Below are positions 26,216-33,433 of a stretch of DNA of 64,000 bases, piece after piece (the stretch's first letter is position 1; every line of letters begins with the position of its first letter). The DNA comes from an uncultured Paracoccaceae bacterium. GTDB lineage: Bacteria > Pseudomonadota > Alphaproteobacteria > Rhodobacterales > Rhodobacteraceae. The stretch is from the NCBI GenBank assembly GCA_947497185.1, contig CANMFL010000009.1, forward strand, positions 62,001-126,000. The letters run 5' to 3'. Under the pieces are notes generated by a model, which saw nothing but the letters and a program-made list of their open reading frames with translations, did not search any database and had not been told where the DNA came from. Both the position numbers and the translations under genes were made by a program.

Positions 26216-26285
26216 GTTTTGATCCCCACCAGATTGCACACGAGCCTTCCCGTGCTATTGATCTGTTTACGAAGGGTAGAACCCC

Positions 26286-26873
26286 GTGGATCACAAAAAG
26301 TTGCAAAATTTCATGCGAAAGACATTATATTTCGTCACCGGCGGGGCGGCATCCGGCAAATCGACCTTCGCAGAAACGCTTGTGCGGGGGACCGAAAAGC
26401 CAAAGATTTATATCGCGACAATGCAACCTTACGACGATGAAATGCGGGCAAAATTAACCAAGCATCAAGCGGATCGCGGTGACGATTGGACGACCATCGA
26501 AGCACCCATCAACCTCGTTACAATTTTCGAGAATGCACAACCGACAGACGTTATTCTGCTCGATTGCGTCACGCTTTGGTTAACAAACGTGCTGCTGGCG
26601 GATCATGACGTCGATGCAGCCTGCGGTGAATTGGTTAATGCGCTGGTAACTTGCCCGTGCGATGTGGTTGTCGTCTCAAACGAGGTCGGAATGGGGATCG
26701 TTCCCGACAACGCGCTCTCACGTAAGTTCCGGAATATGCAGGGAAAAGTTAACCAGATGATCGCCGCCCGCGCCGATACTGTCATCACGGTGATCTCGGG
26801 CCTACCTCTTGTTCTCAAAGGATCTTGCGATCTGGTTTCCGCAACGCACGTCTTCCCCGCGGGGAAGGTTTGA
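26286..26873 (+). CDS. cobU: Adenosylcobinamide kinase / adenosylcobinamide-phosphate guanylyltransferase
   Basis: Acts in the nucleotide loop assembly of cobalamin. The 195-residue protein has a P-loop GGAASGKS at 19-26, where most CobU proteins have GGARSGKS. The segments IYIATMQPYDDEM, KHQADRGDDWTTIEAP, VILLDCVTLWLTNVL and VVSNEVGMGIVPDNALSRKFRNMQGKVNQ are typical. The start is GTG 26286 because GAAGGG lies upstream; ATG 26313 is possible. The stop overlaps the TTG start of the histidine phosphatase gene, so both are translated together. No other cobalamin gene and no cobalamin riboswitch were seen near it. Confidence 0.95.
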   Translation: MDHKKLQNFMRKTLYFVTGGAASGKSTFAETLVRGTEKPKIYIATMQPYDDEMRAKLTKHQADRGDDWTTIEAPINLVTIFENAQPTDVILLDCVTLWLTNVLLADHDVDAACGELVNALVTCPCDVVVVSNEVGMGIVPDNALSRKFRNMQGKVNQMIAARADTVITVISGLPLVLKGSCDLVSATHVFPAGKV

Positions 26874-27445
26874 CCCGCTTTTGGCTGGTCCGGCATGGGC
26901 CGACGCACCAGAAAACCTTTACGGGTTGGCGCGATGTTCCCGCCGATTTGTCCGACACTGATGCGCTTAATCGCCTGTCAAATTATCTGCCGACGGATGC
27001 CCTGCTGACCTCATCCGACCTACAACGCAGTGTGAAAACAGCCGACGCCATCGCCGGACCGCGCACCCGACTCGCTGCGCAAAAAAGCCTGCGCGAATTC
27101 GATTTCGGCGTTTGGGACGGGATGCACCACAGCGAAGTGACTGCGCGCGACCCGATCCTCAGCCGCGCATTCTGGGAAAATCCGGGCGATCTTGCTGCTC
27201 CCCACGGGGAAAGTTGGAACGCGGTTACCCGCCGCGTGACAGACGCATTAACCAACATCGCAGAAGAAAACATGAACGCAGACATCATTGTCGTCGGACA
27301 TATGGGCATGATCATGACGATGATCGCACAATGTGGATGCACCCCCTACGCCGCGATGGGCCACAAGATCGACAACCTTTCGGTCACCGACATGCGTCTA
27401 ACCTTGCAAGGGTGGCAAATCGGAACCATCAATCACTTAGCGTAA
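26870..27445 (+). CDS. Histidine phosphatase family protein (CobC/phosphoglycerate-mutase-like)
   Basis: A 191-residue branch of the histidine phosphatase superfamily. The phospho-acceptor motif LVRHGPT has His9, Arg8 lies next to it, REFDFGVWDGM follows, and the second His is in VVGHMGMI. Because it is coupled to cobU (TTG start at 26870 overlapping the cobU stop as TTGA, with GGGGAAGG just before), the best guess is an alpha-ribazole-5'-phosphate phosphatase (CobC), which acts in the same pathway. Other small phosphatases share this signature, so substrate assignment is inference from context. Confidence 0.82.
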   Translation: MTRFWLVRHGPTHQKTFTGWRDVPADLSDTDALNRLSNYLPTDALLTSSDLQRSVKTADAIAGPRTRLAAQKSLREFDFGVWDGMHHSEVTARDPILSRAFWENPGDLAAPHGESWNAVTRRVTDALTNIAEENMNADIIVVGHMGMIMTMIAQCGCTPYAAMGHKIDNLSVTDMRLTLQGWQIGTINHLA

Positions 27446-27466
27446 TCCCCCGCGAGGAGCCACCAA

Positions 27467-28336
27467 ATGACCTACGAACTCTACATCGGTGATCGGACGT
27501 TTTCCAGTTGGTCCCTGCGCGGATGGCTCTTGCTTGAAAAATTTGGACTACCGTACAAAACCACCATGGTGGGTCTGTATGCTGGGACCATGGCCGCAGA
27601 CATGGCGCATCTCGCAGGGGCAAAAACGGTGCCTGCATTAGTCACGCCCTCGGGCGGATTGTTGACGGACAGCATCGCCATGGCCGAAACCTTGGCCGAG
27701 GAAAATCCTGAGGCGGGGCTCTATCCGAAGGAACCCGCAGCACGCGCGATGGCGCGGTCGCTTGTGGCGGAAATGCACGGCAGTTTCAACGCACTACGCA
27801 GTGACTGCCCACACAACATGGATCACACGCTTATCGGTTTCACGCCGTCTGATGCAGTGATGAAAGACGTGACGCGGATCAGCGAACTCTGGTCACTTGC
27901 ACGCGACCGCTTTGGCGCAAACGGACCTTGGTTGTTCGGGGATTACTCGGCAGCTGATGCCTTTTACGCGCCCATTGCGAACCGCTTTGCAACCTACGGG
28001 ATCGCACTTGGCGTGACGGCCCAAGCCTATGTCGACGCCCACATCGCGGACACCGCAAACAGGCAATGGCGAGCGATGGGGCAGACCGTGACCTACGATC
28101 CTTTCCCCTATGATTTCGGTCTCGCAAAAGCACCTTGGCCAGTCGACATTATTCCAGCAGAACCCGTTGAAACCGGGCCATCTGAGAACAAAAGCTGCCC
28201 ATACTCCGGTGACCCAGTCACACACTATCTAGTCATGGATGGCCGAAAATTCGGTTTCTGCAACGCATTTTGCCGCGATAAGACCGTCGCCGATCCATCT
28301 GCGTGGCCAAAATTCATGGAATTGGTTAACGGTTAA
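27467..28336 (+). CDS. Glutathione S-transferase fused to a C-terminal Cys-rich domain
   Basis: Residues 1-80 form a thioredoxin-like GST N-domain (YELYIGDRTFSSWSLRGWLLLEKFGLPY ... VPALVTPSGGLLTDSIAMAETL), and 90-225 a helical GST C-domain. SSWS places the likely catalytic serine near residue 13-15. After a linker, residues about 240-289 add CPYSGDPVTHYLVMDGRKFGFCNAFC with Cys244, Cys265 and Cys269, a YHS-like or metal-binding pattern that in other Rhodobacterales I recall as a small free-standing protein. Length is 289, longer than the usual roughly 220. Function of the tail is unknown. It follows the cobU pair by 21 bases. Confidence 0.85.
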   Translation: MTYELYIGDRTFSSWSLRGWLLLEKFGLPYKTTMVGLYAGTMAADMAHLAGAKTVPALVTPSGGLLTDSIAMAETLAEENPEAGLYPKEPAARAMARSLVAEMHGSFNALRSDCPHNMDHTLIGFTPSDAVMKDVTRISELWSLARDRFGANGPWLFGDYSAADAFYAPIANRFATYGIALGVTAQAYVDAHIADTANRQWRAMGQTVTYDPFPYDFGLAKAPWPVDIIPAEPVETGPSENKSCPYSGDPVTHYLVMDGRKFGFCNAFCRDKTVADPSAWPKFMELVNG

Positions 28337-28392
28337 CGCTTTTGTAACGTCCCTGCCATTAACGATGTGTAGTGGTGAAGAACGGGATCAAA

Positions 28393-29907
28393 ATGTCAGC
28401 AGTTGCCTATACCGTCGCGTTCGACGGGATCGAAGCGAAAATGGTCGAGGTGCAATGCGCCGTGACGCCCGGCCTGCCCGGATTCGCGATTGTCGGCCTA
28501 CCCGACAAGGCGGTGTCCGAGGCCCGTGAAAGGGTGCGCGCCGCGTTGACGCACATGGCAATCGCACTGCCGTCCAAGAAAATCACGGTTAACCTGTCGC
28601 CCGCGAACATGCCAAAAGAGGGGTCGCACTTTGACCTGCCCATCGCATTGGCGCTGCTAGCGGCATTGGACATCCTGCCGCGCGATGACATTGCGGGCAC
28701 TGTATCGCTTGGTGAATTGTCACTGAACGGGAACCTCGTTCCGGTCATTGGTGCTCTGCCCGCTGCGATGGCTGCCGCGACGGACGACAAGATATTGATC
28801 TGCCCCGAAATTTGCGGTCCAGAGGCTGCGTGGGTCGATGCGGCAAAGGTCATCGCGCCGTCGTCGCTTGCCGCTGTGATTCGGCACTTCACTGGGCAAG
28901 CGGTCCTAGACGCGGCTCTGCCGGGCGAAGTGCAAACGCCTAGCGGTGTATCTGATTTGGCTGAGGTCAAAGGACAAGAACGTGCCAAGCGTGCCTTGGA
29001 AATTGCCGCGGCTGGCCGGCATCACCTGATGATGGTCGGCTCACCTGGGTCTGGTAAGTCGATGTTATCAAAGCGTATTACAGGAATTTTGCCGCCGATG
29101 TCGCCTAGTGAGGCGCTGGAGACGTCGATGATCCATTCGTTGGCAGGCGTGTTGGAGGAAGGCGGCATCAACCGCTCACGCCCGTTCCAAGAACCGCATC
29201 ACACCGCATCAACAGCGGCTATTATTGGTGGCGGACGCACCGCGAAACCCGGTCAAATTTCACTCGCGCATAATGGCGTCCTGTTTCTTGACGAGTTCCC
29301 AGAATTCCCGCGCTCTGTTCTTGAAACGCTGCGCCAACCGATTGAAGCCGGAGAAGTGGTCGTGGCGCGGGCCAATGCACATGTGAAATATCCGTGCCGC
29401 TTTATGCTTGTCGCGGCTGCAAACCCTTGTAAATGCGGGTATTTGGCGGATGCTGCACGGGCTTGCGCGCGTGTGCCAATATGCGGGACCGAATATTTGG
29501 GCCGGATTTCCGGACCGTTAATGGACCGTTTCGATCTACGCGTTGAGGTGCCGCCCGTTGCTTACACCGACCTTGATCTGCCCGAGGACGGCGAAAGTTC
29601 CGCCACGATTGCGGCGCGAGTCGCAGCGGCGCGGCGCATTCAGACGGAACGATTCGTAGGGATCGCAGGTGTAAGGGTTAACGCAGAGGCCGAAGGCCGC
29701 GTGCTAGAGGCGGTAGCGACGCCCGACGCGGAAGGGCGAGCGTTGCTGCTCAAGGTCGCGGAACGGTTCGGGTTGTCAGCGCGGGGGTATCATCGCGTGT
29801 TGCGGGTGGCCCGCACGATTGCCGACCTCGCGGGCGAGGAGGATGTGCGCCGACCGCATGTCGCAGAAGCGGTCAGCTACAGATTGTCGCTGGCGCAAGA
29901 GGTCTAG
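28393..29907 (+). CDS. YifB/ComM family Mg-chelatase-like AAA ATPase
   Basis: A 504-residue hexameric AAA+ protein. The N-terminal Lon-like ribosomal S5 fold ([36 protein letters not shown], then [20 protein letters not shown]) precedes the ATPase core. Walker A is [12 protein letters not shown], Walker B is [11 protein letters not shown], and a Cys-containing insertion [17 protein letters not shown] lies between. ComM homologues act as branch-migration helicases in natural transformation. ATG 28393 is preferred over the GTG at 28372 because AACGGGATC precedes it. Its stop overlaps the convergent gshB stop by four bases. Confidence 0.93.
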   Translation: MSAVAYTVAFDGIEAKMVEVQCAVTPGLPGFAIVGLPDKAVSEARERVRAALTHMAIALPSKKITVNLSPANMPKEGSHFDLPIALALLAALDILPRDDIAGTVSLGELSLNGNLVPVIGALPAAMAAATDDKILICPEICGPEAAWVDAAKVIAPSSLAAVIRHFTGQAVLDAALPGEVQTPSGVSDLAEVKGQERAKRALEIAAAGRHHLMMVGSPGSGKSMLSKRITGILPPMSPSEALETSMIHSLAGVLEEGGINRSRPFQEPHHTASTAAIIGGGRTAKPGQISLAHNGVLFLDEFPEFPRSVLETLRQPIEAGEVVVARANAHVKYPCRFMLVAAANPCKCGYLADAARACARVPICGTEYLGRISGPLMDRFDLRVEVPPVAYTDLDLPEDGESSATIAARVAAARRIQTERFVGIAGVRVNAEAEGRVLEAVATPDAEGRALLLKVAERFGLSARGYHRVLRVARTIADLAGEEDVRRPHVAEAVSYRLSLAQEV

Positions 29908-30848
29908 GCGGCGCGGCGGGCCTCGATGGCTTCCCAAATCTTGGCGGTGATGTTGACGCCGTCGAAGCGTTCTAATTCTTGGATGCCCGTTGGCGAAGTA
30001 ACATTGATTTCAGTTAACCAATCGCCAATGACGTCAATGCCGACAAAGATCTGACCCTTTTCACGCAACAGCGGCCCGATTGCGGCGCAAATTTCGCGGT
30101 CCCGATCTGTCAGCTCGACCTTTTCAGGACGGCCACCGACATGCATGTTTGATCGCGTCTCGCCTTCTGCTGGGACACGGTTAATCGCACCGACAGGCTC
30201 GCCGTCAACGAGGATCACCCGCTTGTCGCCTTTGCTGACGTCGGGCAGGAATTTCTGCATAATCAGCGGTTCGCGGTTGATGCCTGAAAACATTTCATGC
30301 AGCGACGCGAGATTGCTATCGCCTTGTTTCAACTTGAAAACACCGGCGCCGCCGTTGCCGTAAAGCGGTTTCAGGATCACATCGCCGTGGGTCGCGCGAA
30401 ATGATTTCAGCGTGTCGAGATCACGGGCGATCATGGTGGGCGGGGTCAGGTCGGGGAAGTTGAGGACCAGCAGTTTTTCCGGATAATTCCGCACCCAAAA
30501 TGGGTCGTTCACGACCAATGTATCGGGGTGGATCATGTCCAGAATGTGGGTTGTGGTGATGTAGCCCATGTCAAATGGCGGGTCTTGGCGCAGCCAAACG
30601 ACATCATAATCGGCAAGGTTAACCTCGACCTCATCGCCGAGCGTGAAATGGTCGCCTTCGACGCGCTGAACGGTTAACGGCCAACCGCGCGCGACAACTT
30701 TGCCTTCGCGATAGGCCAGCTTGTCCGGTGTGTAATAAAACAGGCTATGACCACGTGCCTGCGCTTCTTCCGCGATGCGGAAGGTGCTGTCGGCATTGAT
30801 ATCAATCGGACCAATTGGGTCCATTTGGATGGCAACTTTCAAGGACAT
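29904..30848 (-). CDS. gshB: Glutathione synthetase
   Basis: Joins gamma-glutamylcysteine and glycine with ATP. The 314-residue enzyme has the prokaryotic GshB layout: [26 protein letters not shown] at the N-terminus, [20 protein letters not shown], the ATP-grasp segments [17 protein letters not shown] and [30 protein letters not shown], and [21 protein letters not shown] perfect TTAA-N7-TTAA sequence lies 17 bases upstream of the start at 30865-30879. It faces yifB tail to tail and is downstream of yraN on the same strand. Confidence 0.96.
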   Translation of the reverse strand: MSLKVAIQMDPIGPIDINADSTFRIAEEAQARGHSLFYYTPDKLAYREGKVVARGWPLTVQRVEGDHFTLGDEVEVNLADYDVVWLRQDPPFDMGYITTTHILDMIHPDTLVVNDPFWVRNYPEKLLVLNFPDLTPPTMIARDLDTLKSFRATHGDVILKPLYGNGGAGVFKLKQGDSNLASLHEMFSGINREPLIMQKFLPDVSKGDKRVILVDGEPVGAINRVPAEGETRSNMHVGGRPEKVELTDRDREICAAIGPLLREKGQIFVGIDVIGDWLTEINVTSPTGIQELERFDGVNITAKIWEAIEARRAA

Positions 30849-30864
30849 ACGGCTGAGCCTTTTC

Positions 30865-30879
30865 TTAATAATGAGTTAA
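30865..30879. promoter_or_regulatory. CtrA-like site TTAA-N7-TTAA upstream of gshB
   Basis: TTAA at 30865-30868 and TTAA at 30876-30879 are separated by exactly seven bases, the full consensus for the alphaproteobacterial cell-cycle regulator CtrA. It sits 17-31 bases before the gshB ATG. The outer bases extend it to CTTAA...TTAAG. A chance match is possible, but the placement is typical of a promoter site. Confidence 0.45.
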
Positions 30880-30923
30880 GAGATACATGGCGTATGGCGT
30901 TGTCTGGCGCAATGGGCCGCTGT

Positions 30924-31304
30924 TCACGCTTCCATGAAGGCATTCTCAATGATGCGGACGGTGCCAGCCTGATCGACGGTCGCGACATCGAACCGCATGT
31001 TGGTTAATTGCCCGCGCGGTTCCGTGGCGACAAATTCGCTGGCAGCATGACATAGGCGATCCATTTGCGTGCGGGTCACGCGTCGCAAGGCCTGATCGTG
31101 CGTTTTGCTTTTCTTCACTTCGACAAAGATCAAATCGTCGCCGTCACGTATAATCAGATCGATTTCGCCGCCACGTCCACGCCAGCGCGTCTTTGCAATG
31201 ATGCAGCCACGGCGTTGGTAGTCGCTTGCGATAATGGCTTCGGCGGCAAGACCTGCGTGGTAGTTTGTTTTTGATCGCAGGGCTTGGGCCATAAGTGACG
31301 TCAT
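30924..31304 (-). CDS. yraN: YraN family protein (UPF0102, endonuclease-like fold)
   Basis: A 126-residue predicted nuclease-fold protein. The family core is GLAAEAIIASDYQRRGCIIAKTRWRGRGGEIDLIIRDGDDLIFVEVKKSK, in which GEIDLI and FVEVK supply the Asp/Glu-Lys residues of a restriction-endonuclease-like site. Residues after about 85 form the usual C-terminal strand and helix (MRFDVATVDQAG). Function is not established. Its ATG overlaps the rsmI stop by four bases; an rsmI / lpoA / yraN neighbourhood is conserved far beyond this group, though the exact arrangement varies. Confidence 0.9.
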   Translation of the reverse strand: MTSLMAQALRSKTNYHAGLAAEAIIASDYQRRGCIIAKTRWRGRGGEIDLIIRDGDDLIFVEVKKSKTHDQALRRVTRTQMDRLCHAASEFVATEPRGQLTNMRFDVATVDQAGTVRIIENAFMEA

Positions 31305-32164
31305 TCGGTTTCTTTCTCTAGGCCGAGGGCCATTTGGTACACTTGTCGACGGGGCAGGCCCATTGCGCCAGCGACCATCGTGGCCGCATCTTTGACCCGC
31401 ATTGTGCGCATCGCCTCTGCAAGGGCGGTTTGCACGTCGGTTTCGCCAATCACCTCGCCATCACCGCGCGCAACGAGCACGACAACCTCGCCCTTAACCC
31501 TGCGTTCGGCAAATTCCGTGACGAGATCGGTTAGATTGCCGCGCACGATCTCTTCAAATTTCTTGGTCAGCTCACGACAGACAACCGCGTGACGTTCGCC
31601 CCCCAGTGTATCGCGCAAAGACGTTAGCATATCGTAAAGACGCTTCGGGGATTCGTAGAAAACCATCGTCATCGGCGTGTCGCGCAGGCCCGCGATTTCG
31701 GTTTCGCGCTGCGTTTTTGTTGATGGCAGGAAGCCGATGAACGCGAAGCGATCCGTCGCCAAACCCGACACGGTCAGCGCAGCCAAGACCGCAGAGGCCC
31801 CCGGTGCGGTCGTAACGGGCAGGTCGGCTGCGATCATCGCACAGCCCAATTCATACCCCGGATCTGCGACCAGGGGCGTGCCTGCCTCAGACACATAAGC
31901 GACTGATTTTCCGTTCTTAACCGCATCCACTAGCCGTTGCGTTGGCTTTTCGCCGCTGTGGTCGTGGTAGGCGATCACTTGGCGTGTACCCAGCGGCACA
32001 CCGTGGATTTCCATCAGCTTGCGGGCTGTACGTGTGTCTTCGGCGGCGATCAAATCTGCGCTGGCCAAAATGTCGAGGCCACGCAATGTCATGTCCCGTG
32101 CCGACCCGATTGGCGTCGCCACAAAGTAGAGCCCGGCCGTCAAGGGCTTTTCTATAAAATTCAT
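31301..32164 (-). CDS. rsmI: 16S rRNA (cytidine(1402)-2'-O)-methyltransferase
   Basis: SAM-dependent methylation of C1402 at the ribosomal P site. The 287-residue protein has the tetrapyrrole-methylase-like fold: LYFVATPIGSARDMTLRGLDILASADLIAAEDTRTARKLM, then YHDHSG, VAYVSEAGTPLVADPGYELGCAMI, and FIGFLPSTKTQR. FYESPKRLYDML and RELTKKFEEIVRGNL complete the family pattern. It is divergent from the lpoA-like gene and coupled to yraN downstream. Confidence 0.95.
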   Translation of the reverse strand: MNFIEKPLTAGLYFVATPIGSARDMTLRGLDILASADLIAAEDTRTARKLMEIHGVPLGTRQVIAYHDHSGEKPTQRLVDAVKNGKSVAYVSEAGTPLVADPGYELGCAMIAADLPVTTAPGASAVLAALTVSGLATDRFAFIGFLPSTKTQRETEIAGLRDTPMTMVFYESPKRLYDMLTSLRDTLGGERHAVVCRELTKKFEEIVRGNLTDLVTEFAERRVKGEVVVLVARGDGEVIGETDVQTALAEAMRTMRVKDAATMVAGAMGLPRRQVYQMALGLEKETE

Positions 32165-32245
32165 ACCTAGACCCTTCGGCGCATCGCCCTATGATGTTGC
32201 CCAAATGTTTGACCGGTGGCGGTCATCAACAGGAGGGGATTTCCT

Positions 32246-33433
32246 ATGTTTGCTTGTTTCGCCGACGCCCGCAAGGCGGCTGCCCGGTTGTTCATCTTTT
32301 TAACGCTCGTTTTTGTGTCCGCATGTACTGTGCCGGGCCAAGTGGGCGTTAACCAGAACACGGGGCAACAAATTGACCCAAGCGCACCAGTTCAAGTGGC
32401 GCTGCTCGTGCCGGGTGGGTCCGGCCAAGGCTCTGACAGCTTTTTGGCGTCAAACCTTGAAAATGCTGCGCGTTTGGCGATTGCCGATCTGGCAGGCGTG
32501 ACAATTGATCTGCGCGTTTACAACACCGGCAGCGATCCGTTGCAGGCCGCCCGCGTGGCCAGTGCCGCTGTTGATGACGGTGCGAAAATCATCCTTGGGC
32601 CGCTGTTTGGCGAAGCTGCAAATGCCGCAGGTGTGTCCGTCGCAAACCGCAACGTGAACGTTCTGGCGTTCTCGAATAACCCAACGATTGCAGGGGGTAA
32701 CGTGTTTATCCTTGGCTCTACGTTCAGCAATACCGCGAACCGTCTGGTGCAATATGCGGGCCGTCAGGGCATCAACCGCTATACTGTTGTGCACGGAAAT
32801 TCCGTTCCTGGCCAGTTGGGCCGTGACGCGATTGCAAATGCGGTGCGTGCGAACGGTGGTCAAGTGACGGCGATCGAAGGCTACCCGTTGAGCCAGCAAG
32901 GCGTGACCGATTCGGCGTCGCGTATTATTGCCGCGACACGCAACGGTGGCAGCGACGCGGTGTTCTTTACAGGTGATCCATCCGCTGATTTGCCGTTCAT
33001 TCTGGACGGTTTGTCCGCCGCTGGCCTGACATCAAACGAAGCCCGCTACATGGGCCTGACGCGCTGGGATGCCAACGCTGACGTGCTGGCCAGCTCTGCG
33101 GCCCAAGGCGGCATTATCGCATTGCCTGACCAATCCTTGAACGCTGCATTCGAGAATCGCTATGCGTCTGTTTACGGTGATCGCCCGCATCCATTGGCTG
33201 GTCTGGCCTATGACGGTATCGCTGCCATCGGCGCTCTTGTCGCTCAAGGCAACGCGAATGCCCTGACGAAACAGGCGCTGACGACACCGCAAGGGTTCCA
33301 AGGGACTGGCGGTATCTTCCGACTCCTGCCAAATGGTTTGAACCAACGTGGCCTTGCCATTGCCGAAATACGCAACAATCAGGTGATTACTCTTGAACCA
33401 GCACCGCGGAGCTTTGGCGGATCAGGTCTCTGA
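32246..33433 (+). CDS. Penicillin-binding protein activator lipoprotein (LpoA/YraM-like)
   Basis: A 395-residue outer-membrane lipoprotein. The start ATG 32246 has the near-perfect ribosome site AGGAGGGG at 32231-32238; an upstream GTG at 32216 is unlikely. The lipobox LVFVSAC places the acylated Cys at residue 27. The rest is a type I periplasmic-binding fold (VQVALLVPGGSGQGSDSFLASNLENAARLAIADL ... DDGAKIILGPLFGEAANAAGVSVANRNVNVLAFSNN), as in LpoA, which stimulates PBP1A in enterobacteria. The rsmI-yraN pair is adjacent in divergent orientation, which fits the E. coli neighbourhood. It overlaps glnD by 41 bases. Confidence 0.87.
   Translation: MFACFADARKAAARLFIFLTLVFVSACTVPGQVGVNQNTGQQIDPSAPVQVALLVPGGSGQGSDSFLASNLENAARLAIADLAGVTIDLRVYNTGSDPLQAARVASAAVDDGAKIILGPLFGEAANAAGVSVANRNVNVLAFSNNPTIAGGNVFILGSTFSNTANRLVQYAGRQGINRYTVVHGNSVPGQLGRDAIANAVRANGGQVTAIEGYPLSQQGVTDSASRIIAATRNGGSDAVFFTGDPSADLPFILDGLSAAGLTSNEARYMGLTRWDANADVLASSAAQGGIIALPDQSLNAAFENRYASVYGDRPHPLAGLAYDGIAAIGALVAQGNANALTKQALTTPQGFQGTGGIFRLLPNGLNQRGLAIAEIRNNQVITLEPAPRSFGGSGL

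Noticed and set aside
26216..26285. Cobalamin riboswitch ahead of cobU
   Set aside because: The gap to rpoH is only 70 bases, too short for the aptamer, and no B12-box-like sequence is present.
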